Assembly (NCBI GenBank): GCA_903919035.1 | Contig: CAIXGY010000192.1 | Span: 1 to 41,824 of the forward strand | DNA: 41,824 nt | Direction of reading: 5' to 3' | Source: an uncultured Planctomycetaceae bacterium | GTDB taxonomy: Bacteria > Planctomycetota > Planctomycetia > Pirellulales > UBA1268 | Shown here: positions 24,339-33,014 of the stretch, piece by piece | Layout of the letters: each line of letters begins with the position of its first letter | Position numbering within the stretch: the stretch's first letter is position 1 | The notes under the pieces: generated by a model | The model's database searches: none | Seen by the model: only the letters and a program-made list of their open reading frames with translations | What the model was told of the DNA's origin: nothing | Translations under genes and position numbers: made by a program

Positions 24339-25775
24339 TCACCGGGAAAGATGGCGGCGGTATTCGGCATCGAGGTCTGCGGAGGTCGTGCCGCACAGGC
24401 GGGCAAGCGTGTCGGGATCGGCCGTGCCGGCATAGACCCGCGCGAGATGTTCCACGAAGGCCTCGCGATACCTCCCGCCCCGGCCGTTCATGAGGAAGTC
24501 GGCGATGCCGGCGATCTCGTCGTACATCCTCGGCAGCCGTTCGTCGGCCTGGAAGGCGGCGCGGCCGAGGCCGCAGAGTTCGGCGATCGGCACATGAAAC
24601 TCCTCCTCGACCAGCAGCCGGCGCGCGGCGGGCATGCGGCCCGCGTCGGGGCCGCCGACCGTCCAGCCAAACCCGGTCGCGCGGGCCGACTCGAGATAGC
24701 AGGCGGCGGCCTCGATCGCCCAGAAGTTGCAGCGTTCACCAGCGAGCGGGCTCGTCGCGGTGGACTCGGCACAGAGCTGGTGGGCCGCCTCGTGCCGCAC
24801 GGTCGTGGGCGGAACGCCGGCCGACGCGGCTCTGGCCGCTCCGGTGGCCGCGCAGAACCAAGCCGTCTGCGTGGGACGCCAGTAGATGGCCGTGGTCCGC
24901 GCGATCGCGGGTTCCACGCGGGTGAGTTCGGTGACGTATTGCTCCCGGTCGACGCAGAGCACGGCCGCGAAGGGCTCGGCGGCGCGCGGCACGCTTCCAC
25001 CCACGGTCACGTGCCGCCACTCGGTGGGCCGAAGGGAGACCGCACCGAATACCTGTCGCCAGATCGCCGCCGTCTCCTCGAGGCCGGCCGCCAGGGCCGC
25101 AGCGTCGGCGTATGGGGCGGCCGAGAGGATCTCCCAATGATCCGACGAGAATCGGCGGCCGTCGGCCACGGTGCGGCGCCGCGCATCGTCTTCGTCGGCT
25201 GGGACCCAGCGGCCGCGGTCCGGCCGCTCGCCAGCCTGAAACCGCGCGAGTCGGCCCCGCGGTTGCCAGCCGAACGCGGGATCCCACGCCTCGCCGCGGT
25301 CGAGCCGCTCGGCGGCCTCGGGCACCACCCAGCGGTCACCGCGTCGCACGTATCCCGCCGCGGCCCGCGCCCGCGCATGATCGGGATCGTCACGCAGCGC
25401 GCGATACAGCAACTCGACGCTCGCGCAGGATCGTGTCTCCGCGCGTGCCAGCGCGAACGTCCCCGCCGCGCGTTCGCGCCTGGCGGCGAGGAACTCCTCC
25501 CAAAGCTTCTCCGCTGTGTCGCCTTCGATGCCTGCTGGCCTCTCCGTTTGCGGCAGGATCGCGAGCACGACCTGCCGGTCGTCGAGCGCCGGCAACGACC
25601 ACCCGCGCACGACCGCCGCGATGTCCTTCACGCCTGCCGCCTCGGCCCGGGTGGCGATCCCCGCAACCCGCTCCCCGAACTCCTCGTCCAACCGCGTGAG
25701 CGATCGTTCCGGCGCGGGCGCAGCGACACAATTCAGTGCTGCGCAGGCACACGCCGCGAAGGACCACAGCACCAT
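24339..25775 (-). CDS. Secreted HEAAH protein, DUF1570-like putative metallopeptidase
   Basis: A 478-residue protein with a signal peptide (MVLWSFAACACAALNCVAA). A zinc-peptidase-like motif HEAAH is at 328-332, and Glu355 in FWAIEAAACYLES is spaced as in gluzincins; both fit the planctomycete DUF1570 family. Before it, GYVRRGDRWVVPEAAERL (~141-158) is a segment often seen in these proteins. Catalysis has not been shown for the family. The start at 25775 is chosen for its signal peptide. The frame stays open upstream to 25916, but that part is translated from the dispersed repeat and should be ignored. It lies just upstream of tkt on the same strand; the two genes probably have separate promoters. 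Confidence 0.68.
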   Translation of the reverse strand: MVLWSFAACACAALNCVAAPAPERSLTRLDEEFGERVAGIATRAEAAGVKDIAAVVRGWSLPALDDRQVVLAILPQTERPAGIEGDTAEKLWEEFLAARRERAAGTFALARAETRSCASVELLYRALRDDPDHARARAAAGYVRRGDRWVVPEAAERLDRGEAWDPAFGWQPRGRLARFQAGERPDRGRWVPADEDDARRRTVADGRRFSSDHWEILSAAPYADAAALAAGLEETAAIWRQVFGAVSLRPTEWRHVTVGGSVPRAAEPFAAVLCVDREQYVTELTRVEPAIARTTAIYWRPTQTAWFCAATGAARAASAGVPPTTVRHEAAHQLCAESTATSPLAGERCNFWAIEAAACYLESARATGFGWTVGGPDAGRMPAARRLLVEEEFHVPIAELCGLGRAAFQADERLPRMYDEIAGIADFLMNGRGGRYREAFVEHLARVYAGTADPDTLARLCGTTSADLDAEYRRHLSR

Positions 25776-25788
25776 GGTGGGCGTGCGA

Positions 25789-25920
25789 GGGGCTGCCCGT
25801 GCCCCGCGAGCCTGCGTTGGCGGCACGTGGTTGCATCGCTGGCGGAGCGTAGCCGGCATCGAGTGAGCGAAGCCCGGGATGCCTGCGGTGAGCGTCCGGC
25901 AATGGGGCATGGGCAACCTC
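25789..25920 (+). repeat. Dispersed ~130-bp repeat with inverted ends, copy 3
   Basis: The left end GGGGCTGCCCGTGCCCC (25789-25805) is matched in inverted form by 25904-25920 (14 of 17). Shared internal blocks: GCGTTGGCGGC, CATCGAGTGAGCGAAGCCC and GTGAGCGTCCGG. It fills the gap between the DUF1570-like gene and the sugar isomerase gene, ending 13 bp upstream of the former's start. That gene's promoter must therefore lie inside the repeat or beyond it. Confidence 0.75.
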
Positions 25921-25939
25921 GAGCGGCGTCACCCCCGGC

Positions 25940-26938
25940 TCACGCCTCGGCGAAGGCCGCGTCGAAGGCGCGACCGCTCGGCGCGAAGTCGAGGTTCTTC
26001 ACGAACCGGGCGGCCTCCGCGGCTCCGTGCTCCCGATCCATGCCGCAGTCCTCCCACTCCACCGACAACGGCCCGGCGTATCCCGCCTGATTGAGCGCGC
26101 GGATGATCTCCTCGAAGTCGATCCCGCCGCGGCCCGGCGAGCGGAAATCCCAGCCGCGCCGCGGGTCGCCGAAGGTGACGTGGCTGCCCAGGATGCCGCT
26201 GCGGCCGTTCAGGGTGACGACCGCGTCCTTCACGTGGACGTGATAGATCCGGTCGGGGAACGCGCGAATGAACTCGACCGGGCTGACGCCCTGCCAGTGG
26301 AGATGGCTGGGGTCGAAGTTGAAGCCGAACTCCTCGCGGCGTCCGAGGGCCGCCAGGGCCCGCTCGGCCGTGACGAGATCGAAGGCGATCTCCGTGGGAT
26401 GCACCTCGAGCGCGAACCGCACGCCGCACTCCGCGAACACGTCGAGGATCGGATTCCAGCGGTCGGCGAACTGGGCGAATCCGGCGTCGATCATCGAATC
26501 GGGCACCGGCGGGAAGGAATAGAGAAGGTGCCAGATGGAGGAGCCGGTGAAGCCGTTGACGACCGAGACACCGAGCTTCTTGGCGGCGCGGGCCGTGTTC
26601 TTCATCTCCTCGGCCGCCCGTCGATTCACCCCGTCGGGCTTGCCGTCACCCCAGACGTGGGGCGGAAGAATGGCCTGGTGACGCTCGTCGATCCGGTCGC
26701 AGACGGCTTGGCCGACGAGGTGGTTGGAGATCGCGAAGACGGCGAGGTCGTACCGCTCGAGCTGGTCGCGCTTCGCCGCGCAGTAGCCGGGGTCCTGCAG
26801 GGCCTGGGTGACGTCGAAATGGTCACCCCAGCAGGCGAGTTCGAGGCCCTGGTAGCCGAACTCCTTCGCCTTGCGGGCGAGGTCATCGAGCGGCAGGTCG
26901 GCCCACTGGCCGGTGAAGAGTGTGACGGGACGGGGCAT
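25940..26938 (-). CDS. Sugar phosphate isomerase/epimerase (xylose isomerase-like TIM barrel)
   Basis: A 332-residue protein of the AP-endonuclease-2/xylose isomerase-like barrel family. Typical strands and metal-site segments are visible: [18 protein letters not shown] near the N-terminus, [36 protein letters not shown] and a C-terminal [15 protein letters not shown]. These carry the Glu/Asp/His residues that hold a divalent metal in the family. The substrate cannot be read from sequence; myo-inositol or hexose-derivative metabolism is common for such planctomycete proteins. The start has a GAGGAG site (26955-26950). A palindrome lies ~40 bp upstream. Confidence 0.82.
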   Translation of the reverse strand: MPRPVTLFTGQWADLPLDDLARKAKEFGYQGLELACWGDHFDVTQALQDPGYCAAKRDQLERYDLAVFAISNHLVGQAVCDRIDERHQAILPPHVWGDGKPDGVNRRAAEEMKNTARAAKKLGVSVVNGFTGSSIWHLLYSFPPVPDSMIDAGFAQFADRWNPILDVFAECGVRFALEVHPTEIAFDLVTAERALAALGRREEFGFNFDPSHLHWQGVSPVEFIRAFPDRIYHVHVKDAVVTLNGRSGILGSHVTFGDPRRGWDFRSPGRGGIDFEEIIRALNQAGYAGPLSVEWEDCGMDREHGAAEAARFVKNLDFAPSGRAFDAAFAEA

Positions 26939-26975
26939 GACGAGACTCCTCGCGGGCGCAGGACGCTACAGGACC

Positions 26976-26988
26976 GCCAGATTCTGGC
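26976..26988 (-). promoter_or_regulatory. Palindrome upstream of the sugar isomerase gene (possible operator)
   Basis: GCCAGATTCTGGC is a perfect inverted repeat around one base. Next to it CAGATTC is repeated with a 10-bp period (26979 and 26989). It lies 38-50 bp upstream of the start, just behind a weak -10 (TAGCGT on the minus strand, 26968-26963), where a repressor site would be placed. Confidence 0.3.
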
Positions 26989-27088
26989 AGATTCCAGGCC
27001 GACGGCAACGGGCTCGGGGGCACGGTCGCCGCCCGAGGCGGCATCCACGCCCGGCGCGCCGGGGCGTCGGCCCCGGATCCGCGCTGCG

Positions 27089-28273
27089 TCAGGCCTTCAC
27101 GACCCGTCGCAGCAGCCACCAGCCCCAGGCGACGATCAGGAGGTTTCCGAACCAGACGGCCACCGGCGGCACCGCGCCCCGCTTCGCCTGGTTCACGCCG
27201 AGCATGAAGACCGGATAGTAGACGACGAGGATGGGGAGGAAGCACAGGAAGAAGCTCGTGAGAAAGTCGGCGTTGCGCATGCGGATCGCCATCGGCGCGC
27301 CGACGAGCACGAAGCACAGGCAGCTGAACCCGTTGGCCCACCTCCGCCAGGGCTCCAGCACGATCCGGTTGTAGCGGCCGCGGGCCTCGGCCAGCGCCGC
27401 CTGCTCCGGGGCGACGGCCGCCGGAACCGTGGCCTCCATGGCGCCGGCCAGCATGGCCATGGCCCGTTTGCCGGCGGCCGTCTGGTCGAGTTGCTCGATC
27501 CGATCCACCTGCTCGGCGCGGGCGCGGGCGAAGCCCGCCATCGGGATCTCCGACGGGCTCGTGGCCACGGTGCCCTTGCGGCTCACCGCGGCGAGCGGCA
27601 GCTCGCGGACGATCGTGTCGGGAAACGAGGCTGACACGTCGCCCATGTGGAGCGTGCCGTCCCGGAACGTCACGATGAGCGTCCCGGCGGCCGGGTTGGC
27701 CTGGAGTTCGGCCTCGGCCGCCGACACCGTCGCCGGAGTGCCGCCGGGTCCCTGGGTGAGCGACAGCGTCGGGCGGATCAGCCGCCGACCGTCGACCGCC
27801 TTCACGTTGATCGCGAGGTGGGCCGTGCTGTACGACCGCGCCTGCCGCAGGCGGCCGTAGATGATCTGTTCGACGCTCTCCACGACGACGCGACGCACGC
27901 CGTCACGGCCCCAGGAGACGGCCACGTCGTTGAGCCAGACCGACACGAAGCTGACGACGAGCGCGAGCCCCGCGGCCGGCCAGATCACGGCGAGCGGCGT
28001 GATGCCCGCGGCCCGCAGGGCCGTGATCTCGTTGCTCGCCGACATCCGTCCGAACACACTGGCGGCCGCGAACAGCATGGTGCCCGGCACGGCGAACCGC
28101 ATCGCCTCCGGGAGCACGTAGGGGACGAGCATCAGGATCTGCACGAGCCCCAGCCCCTGCTGCTGGGCCTCGCGGACGAGGCCCACCACGAGCATGAAGA
28201 GGGTCAGGGCGCCGAGCGCCACCGAGAAGACCAGAAGCAACTCGCGCAGCACGTACCGCGAAATGAGCGTCAT
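27089..28273 (-). CDS. LptF/LptG-family permease (YjgP/YjgQ)
   Basis: A 394-residue inner-membrane protein with three N-terminal helices (starting near 13, 55 and 98), a periplasmic beta-rich middle (~130-290) and three C-terminal helices (~300-390). The N-terminus MTLISRYVLRELLLVF and the early segment FGRMSASNEITALRAAGIT are highly typical of LptF/LptG. With LptB and a partner permease it should extract LPS from the inner membrane and pass it to the Lpt bridge, ending at an LptD such as the one at 16207-19413. Only one permease is present here; its partner and LptB must be elsewhere. F and G cannot be told apart from this sequence. Confidence 0.88.
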   Translation of the reverse strand: MTLISRYVLRELLLVFSVALGALTLFMLVVGLVREAQQQGLGLVQILMLVPYVLPEAMRFAVPGTMLFAAASVFGRMSASNEITALRAAGITPLAVIWPAAGLALVVSFVSVWLNDVAVSWGRDGVRRVVVESVEQIIYGRLRQARSYSTAHLAINVKAVDGRRLIRPTLSLTQGPGGTPATVSAAEAELQANPAAGTLIVTFRDGTLHMGDVSASFPDTIVRELPLAAVSRKGTVATSPSEIPMAGFARARAEQVDRIEQLDQTAAGKRAMAMLAGAMEATVPAAVAPEQAALAEARGRYNRIVLEPWRRWANGFSCLCFVLVGAPMAIRMRNADFLTSFFLCFLPILVVYYPVFMLGVNQAKRGAVPPVAVWFGNLLIVAWGWWLLRRVVKA

Positions 28274-28294
28274 GGTGGGCGGAGTCTACCTGTC

Positions 28295-28311
28295 GCCAGG
28301 GAACCCCTGGC
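28295..28311 (-). terminator. Hairpin between PP2C and LptF/G genes
   Basis: A perfect 7-bp stem (GCCAGGG / CCCTGGC) with a 3-nt loop sits in the 66-bp gap between the two minus-strand genes. No T-run follows, so it may only attenuate. Confidence 0.25.
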
Positions 28312-28339
28312 AGGCCATTTCGGCTGCCGAATCCCCGCC

Positions 28340-29707
28340 TCAGCCGCGCGGCGCGTCGACGAACGTCTTATAGGCGGCGAGGGCCGCGGCGAGCGCTGCC
28401 AACGCGGTCGCGAAGTCTCCGGCGGCGGCGGCCGACCGGGCCCTGGAGAGCGGTGCCACGCAGATCTCCCGCACCGCGTCGTCGAGACCGTCGGCGGCCG
28501 CCTCCACGCTCGCAGCCAGTCCCTCGACGAGTGTCGCCGTTGGCGCGCACTCGGCCGAGCGGTAGGGACCCTTGCCGATCGTCTGGCCCGGCTGCAGTTC
28601 GCGGGGGCCGCCGGCCGGCATGAGAAAGCCGAGCACGGCCGCCAGCAGGGAGCCGATGAACGCGAGCGAGAATAGTCCGACGCACGGCCAGCCCACGGCG
28701 GCGGCCCACTCCGCGCCGAACACGGCCTTCATGACGTCGCTCGTGGGGCTCGAGAGCAACGCCCCCAACAGGCTGCCCGCGGCGACTGCGAGCAGTTGCC
28801 ACGGCAGGCCCGCCCGACCGGGGGCATCGGACGCGGGATCCTGCAGCAGCCAGGGGACGTCGCGGGGCGCGATCCGGGATTTCTCCTGCTCGCCCGCCCG
28901 GGCGACGATCACGGTCACGTTGTCGGGCGCGCCCCTGACGAGCGCCACTCCGACGAGCGCCTCCGTCGCGGTCTGCGGCTGCAGGCCGGAGGCCAGCAGG
29001 CCGATCTCCTCGTCCGCCACCTGCCCCGACAGCCCGTCGCTGCAGAGCACGAACACGTCGCCGGGCTCCACGGGGAACGGCCCCTCGAGATCGACATCGA
29101 CGGCGGCATGCGGTCCCATCGAGCGCGTGATGATGTTCTTGGGGATCTGCGCGTGCAGCACGCTCTCGTCACCGCCCGCGCGGGCCTCGAGCTCCCAGAC
29201 CAGGGAGTGATCGCGCGACAGTTGTTCGATCCGCCCGCCACGGACCCGGTAGGCTCGGCTGTCACCGACGTGACCCACGAGCGCCCCGCGGGGGAGCAGG
29301 GCCAGTGCCGTGCAGGTGGTTCCCATGCCCTTGAGATCCGGCGACGTCTCGCCGCGCATGTGGATCTTCGCATTGGCGTCGACGATGCTCGCCCGCAGCG
29401 CGACGGGTGGAGAGCGGGCGGCGATTTTTTCGTACCCGGCGGTCACTTCCTGCACCGCCAGGGCGCTGGCCGTTTCACCCGCCGCATGGGCTCCCATGCC
29501 GTCGGCCACGACGAACAGCCACCCCCGCCGCCGATACTGCTCGCGACTGCCGGGCTCGACGACTCCCCGCGAATCCTGATTATTCGCCCGCCGCAGGCCC
29601 ACGTGCGAGAGGTCGTGGTGCTCGAGGCTGGAACCGGATCCCACGGAACGTGTCTCGACGGGGGCTCTCGGACGGTGAACCAGGCCTGTCGCCACGATCA
29701 TCGTCAT
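28340..29707 (-). CDS. PP2C-type Ser/Thr protein phosphatase with membrane segments
   Basis: A 455-residue protein. The phosphatase domain (~30-285) shows LRRANNQDS (38-46), FVVADGMGAHAAGE (65-78), LVGHVGDSRAYRVRGG, LCSDGLSGQVAD and GAPDNVTVIVARAG, with the metal-binding aspartates in place. Two hydrophobic segments (~318-340 and ~350-375) and an Ala-rich C-terminal tail follow, so the catalytic part should be tethered on the cytoplasmic face. It should dephosphorylate Ser/Thr proteins opposite Hanks-type kinases, which planctomycetes have in number, but no kinase gene lies nearby. The start is the first of two nearby ATGs (29707, 29701); no ribosome site is clear. Divergent from the PEGA lipoprotein gene. 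Confidence 0.87.
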   Translation of the reverse strand: MTMIVATGLVHRPRAPVETRSVGSGSSLEHHDLSHVGLRRANNQDSRGVVEPGSREQYRRRGWLFVVADGMGAHAAGETASALAVQEVTAGYEKIAARSPPVALRASIVDANAKIHMRGETSPDLKGMGTTCTALALLPRGALVGHVGDSRAYRVRGGRIEQLSRDHSLVWELEARAGGDESVLHAQIPKNIITRSMGPHAAVDVDLEGPFPVEPGDVFVLCSDGLSGQVADEEIGLLASGLQPQTATEALVGVALVRGAPDNVTVIVARAGEQEKSRIAPRDVPWLLQDPASDAPGRAGLPWQLLAVAAGSLLGALLSSPTSDVMKAVFGAEWAAAVGWPCVGLFSLAFIGSLLAAVLGFLMPAGGPRELQPGQTIGKGPYRSAECAPTATLVEGLAASVEAAADGLDDAVREICVAPLSRARSAAAAGDFATALAALAAALAAYKTFVDAPRG

Positions 29708-29889
29708 CGGGTCGGGAAACCCTGGGCTGTTCCCGAGAACGACCACGGCCGGGGATGAACCACTCCACGGACAACTGGCGTGCCGCGGCGACCCCGGCAG
29801 TTTAGCCACACTGGGACGCCGGGGCGATACGCGCCGCGACCCGGCGGCCGGCCCCCGATCCGCTCTGGCGGCAGACGTGGCCCGGCGCC

Positions 29890-29895
29890 TACGTT
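29890..29895 (+). promoter_or_regulatory. Candidate -10 box for the PEGA lipoprotein gene
   Basis: TACGTT ends 7 nt before the ATG at 29903, which fits a leaderless or near-leaderless transcript. No -35 match is evident. Confidence 0.25.
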
Positions 29896-29902
29896 TCCCG
29901 GC

Positions 29903-30529
29903 ATGGTACGCCGCCTCGCCATCGTTCTCGTGCTCGCGCTCGTCGCAGGCTGTGTCCAGCGGCGGATGACGATTCGCTCCAATCCGCCTGGCGCACTGGT
30001 CTACGTGGACGACTACCAGATCGGCACCACGCCGGTGTCGCACGACTTCGTCTACTACGGCACGCGCAAGATCCGCCTCGTGAAGGACGGCTACGAGACG
30101 CTCACCGTCCGGCAGCCGATTCCCCTGCCGTGGTACGAGATCTTCCCGCTCGACTTCGTCAGCGAGAACCTGATCCCGTGGGAAGTCCGCGACGAACGGG
30201 TGATCGATCTGGCGATGCAGCCGGCTTCGACCGAGCCCGCAGAGTCGGTGGCGGCTCGCGCCGAGCAGGCACGGCTGGCCGCCGGCAGCCTGCCGCCCGT
30301 CACGCCCGCGGCGGCTGCGGTGGCGGTCCCGCCGCCGGCCGCGCCGCAGCCGATTCCCGCGCCGGCACCGGCCGTGGCGCCGTTCCTGCAGTTCGGGCCG
30401 CAGCCCGCGCCGTCACCGGGACTCGTGCTGCCGCCGCCGTCTCCATACCAGGGACTGCAGCCACCGGTGCAGAACGCGCCCGCGCAAGGCGTCCCGAGCG
30501 TGGGCATCCCGAGCGTGGGCGTGCCATAA
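29903..30529 (+). CDS. PEGA-domain lipoprotein
   Basis: A 208-residue protein with a lipoprotein signal: a hydrophobic stretch ending LALVAGC, with the lipid-modified Cys at 17. A PEGA domain follows (~22-70: MTIRSNPPGALVYVDDYQIG, then GTTPVSHDFVYYGTRKI), a small beta domain thought to mediate surface or wall contacts. The second half is Ala/Pro/Gln-rich and ends with the repeat GVPSVGIPSVGVP, like a flexible envelope-spanning tail. The ATG at 29903 lacks a ribosome site. The next gene starts 8 bp after its stop. Confidence 0.85.
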   Translation: MVRRLAIVLVLALVAGCVQRRMTIRSNPPGALVYVDDYQIGTTPVSHDFVYYGTRKIRLVKDGYETLTVRQPIPLPWYEIFPLDFVSENLIPWEVRDERVIDLAMQPASTEPAESVAARAEQARLAAGSLPPVTPAAAAVAVPPPAAPQPIPAPAPAVAPFLQFGPQPAPSPGLVLPPPSPYQGLQPPVQNAPAQGVPSVGIPSVGVP

Positions 30530-30530
30530 T
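30525..30530 (+). promoter_or_regulatory. -10 box of the PaaK-like gene (leaderless pattern)
   Basis: CATAAT, five of six matches to TATAAT, overlaps the PEGA stop codon and ends exactly 6 nt before the ATG at 30537. There is no ribosome site between them. No -35 is apparent. Confidence 0.45.
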
Positions 30531-30536
30531 CGGCGC

Positions 30537-31844
30537 ATGACGACGTCAGTCTCCGCCGTGGGTCCCGCGTCGCGGGCCGCGCTCGACGCGCTCAAGCTCG
30601 ACCGCCTTCGCGGCCTCGTGCGCGAGATCCTGCCGCACAACGAGTTCTACGCGGCGAAACTCCATCGCCTCGACGACCCCACGGCGCTCGTGTCGCTCGA
30701 CGACCTCGCTGACTGGCCGTTCACCTACAAGGAAGAACTCGTCGCCGCCGGTCACCCCGGCCGACCGGCCAACCAGACGTGGCCCGCCGACCGCTACGTG
30801 CGGTTTCACCAGACCAGCGGCACCCACGGTCGGCCGCTCGCCGTGCTCGACACGGCCGCCGACTGGCGCTGGTGGATGGACTGCTGGCGGGTGATTCTCG
30901 ACCGCGGCGGCGTGGGGCCCGGGGATCGGGTGCTCGTGGCCTCGTCATTCGGGCCGTATGCCGGATTCTGGAGCGCGTTCGAGGCCGTCCTCGACCGCGG
31001 CGCGCTGGCGATGCCGACGGGCGGCATGACGAGCCTGGCACGGCTGGAGGCGGCGCGGACCCTGGCCGCCACGGTGATCGTGGCCACGCCGAGCTACGCG
31101 CTGCATCTGGCCGAGGTCGCCGCGGAGGCGAAGATCGACACGGTTGCCCTGCCGGTGCGGCTCGTGATCGTGGCCGGCGAGCCCGGCGGCTCCGTGCCGG
31201 CGACGCGGGCGCGGCTGGCCGCGGCGTGGGGTGCCGACGTGCTCGACCATGCCGGCGCGACGGAAGTCGGCCCCTGGGGTGTGGGCGACGTGCGCGGCCC
31301 TGGACTCGACGTCATCGAGCCCTGGTTCCACCCCGAGTTTCTCGCGCTCGACAGCGGGCGGCCGGCGCGTCCCGGCGAACTCGCCGAGCTCGTGCTCACC
31401 ACGCTCGGCCGGAGCGGCTGCCCGGTCATCCGCTACCGCACGGGCGACGTGGTGCGGCCGACCTGGGCGACCGCCGCCGACGTGGCCGCGGGCGCCTGCC
31501 CATGGGTGCGGCTCGACGGCGGGATCCTCGGGCGGACCGACGACATGCTCGTGGTTCGCGGCGTGAACATCTTTCCGGGCGCCATCGACGACATCGTGCG
31601 GAGTTTTCCCGAGATCGTCGAGTACCGGCTCACGGTCACGACCCGTCAGAGCCTCGACGTGTTGACGCTGGCCATCGAAGACCGCCTCGACGCACCCGGC
31701 CGCGTGGCCGACGAGCTCAAGCTGCGGCTCGGCCTGCGGGTGGATGTCACGACCGTGCCGATCGGGAGCCTGCCGCGGCACGAGGGCAAGGCTCGCCGCT
31801 TCGTCGACGATCGTGAGCACCCGCGCCGGGAGGTCGACGCATGA
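30537..31844 (+). CDS. Phenylacetate-CoA ligase-like adenylate-forming enzyme
   Basis: A 435-residue acyl-CoA ligase of the PaaK type. The ATP-binding TSGTHGRPL is at 93-101, followed by GATEVGPWG, the ribose/ATP motif YRTGDVVRP, and GRTDDMLVVRGVNIFP, which marks the switch to the C-terminal subdomain. PaaK relatives activate aryl or other carboxylic acids with ATP and CoA. There are no other phenylacetate genes here, so the substrate is unknown. It overlaps the next gene by 4 bp (start 31841), suggesting translational coupling. Confidence 0.85.
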   Translation: MTTSVSAVGPASRAALDALKLDRLRGLVREILPHNEFYAAKLHRLDDPTALVSLDDLADWPFTYKEELVAAGHPGRPANQTWPADRYVRFHQTSGTHGRPLAVLDTAADWRWWMDCWRVILDRGGVGPGDRVLVASSFGPYAGFWSAFEAVLDRGALAMPTGGMTSLARLEAARTLAATVIVATPSYALHLAEVAAEAKIDTVALPVRLVIVAGEPGGSVPATRARLAAAWGADVLDHAGATEVGPWGVGDVRGPGLDVIEPWFHPEFLALDSGRPARPGELAELVLTTLGRSGCPVIRYRTGDVVRPTWATAADVAAGACPWVRLDGGILGRTDDMLVVRGVNIFPGAIDDIVRSFPEIVEYRLTVTTRQSLDVLTLAIEDRLDAPGRVADELKLRLGLRVDVTTVPIGSLPRHEGKARRFVDDREHPRREVDA

Positions 31845-32161
31845 TGCAGCCGGTTCCCGCGAGCATCATGCGCCTGTCCGACCCCGCCGCCGCGGGCGCG
31901 ATCGAGATCGTCTGGAGCGACGGCCAGCGGGGCGTCTACACGCCGCGGCTGCTGCGGGACGCCTGTCCCTGCGCCACCTGCCGCGAGGCCCGGGCCGCGC
32001 CGCCGGCGCCCAACCTGCTCCCCGTGCTCTCGCCAGCCGAGGTCCGGCCGCTGGCGATCTCCGGCATGACGCCCGTCGGGCAATATGCCTACTCGATCGA
32101 ATTCTCGGACGGCCATTCGAGCGGGATCTACACGCTCGACTACCTCCGCGAACTCGCGTGA
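31841..32161 (+). CDS. DUF971 domain protein
   Basis: A 106-residue single-domain protein matching the DUF971 (gamma-butyrobetaine hydroxylase N-terminal-like) fold: IEIVWSDGQRGVYTPRLLRD, then a Cys cluster (C42, C44, C47: ACPCATCREA) and a closing YAYSIEFSDGHSSGIYTLDYL. In the family a Cys/His set binds zinc, and the domain often accompanies Mrp/ApbC-type iron-sulfur proteins. It starts inside the stop of the PaaK-like gene, so the two products probably work in the same process; which one is unknown. Confidence 0.87.
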   Translation: MMQPVPASIMRLSDPAAAGAIEIVWSDGQRGVYTPRLLRDACPCATCREARAAPPAPNLLPVLSPAEVRPLAISGMTPVGQYAYSIEFSDGHSSGIYTLDYLRELA

Positions 32162-32177
32162 GCCGCAGAAGCCGGCA

Positions 32178-32987
32178 TCAGGCCGCTTCGGCCGGCGCGT
32201 CGACCCACGATTCGTCGTGCCGCAGCCAGTAGTCGCGGACCCACGGCACCGGTCCGAAGCCGAACTTCCGTCGCGTGCCCCAGCGATAGTCGCCGAGGGG
32301 CACGACGTCGATCGGGCGCGGCCGGCCGTGGAACACCACGATCTTCGCCCGGGTGGGCTCGGCGACCCGCGGAAACATGGCGCTCAACGGCCAATACCTC
32401 ACGCAGTGCCACTTGAAGCTCACCGTCCAGGCATGCGGCCAATATGTCCGCGGCACCGCGACGTCGGTGAGGAAGTCCTGATCGAGGTGGTACGAGGTGT
32501 AGACGGCCCGCGGGTCGGCCATGAAGCGGTCATAGATGGACCGCTGCTCCCGCGGTATGAAGCCGATGATCGATCCCTGCACGCCCCGGTCCGGCCGCCA
32601 GTCGAGCGGCACGAGCGACCAGATCGTCGGGTTCCATTCCCGGAGGACGTGAAAGCCGCGCTGCCGTTCGATGCGCTCGAAGAAGGCGTCGAGCGATCCA
32701 CGGATGAGCATGTCGAGGTCGAGATAGAGCGTCGGCTCGTCGGGCGGCAGCAGGTCGGGCGCGAAGATCGCGAGTTTCGGCCAGCAGCCCCGCCGGCGGT
32801 ATTCCAGCGGGATGCCCATGTCGGGCATGGCGGCCGTCTCGACCTCGCCCCGGAGCGCGGCCGGGTTGTCGGTCACGCAGATGAAGCGATGGGGCCGCGC
32901 CAGATTGGCCCGGACGGCGTTGCGGAGCAACGTCACGTACGACGCGGGAAAGGCGTCGAGCCAGCGGCAGCAGACCACGGTCGCCAT
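32178..32987 (-). CDS. Putative glycosyltransferase (DxD-type)
   Basis: A 269-residue soluble protein. It shows the order of a small GT-A glycosyltransferase: an N-terminal strand (MATVVCCRWL), HRFICVTDNP at 33-42 and the metal-binding DxD in TLYLDLDMLIRGSLDAFF (DLD at 90-92). Later segments include SYHLDQDFLTD and KIVVFHGRPRP, a late His as in GT8-like enzymes. Sugar donor and acceptor are unknown; modification of surface glycans is a guess. The start at 32987 is chosen by the first strand. A good promoter lies ~28 nt upstream. Its stop converges with the DUF971 stop. Confidence 0.65.
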   Translation of the reverse strand: MATVVCCRWLDAFPASYVTLLRNAVRANLARPHRFICVTDNPAALRGEVETAAMPDMGIPLEYRRRGCWPKLAIFAPDLLPPDEPTLYLDLDMLIRGSLDAFFERIERQRGFHVLREWNPTIWSLVPLDWRPDRGVQGSIIGFIPREQRSIYDRFMADPRAVYTSYHLDQDFLTDVAVPRTYWPHAWTVSFKWHCVRYWPLSAMFPRVAEPTRAKIVVFHGRPRPIDVVPLGDYRWGTRRKFGFGPVPWVRDYWLRHDESWVDAPAEAA

Positions 32988-33014
32988 CAGCCGTTCTCGT
33001 GCGGGGAGTGCGGG

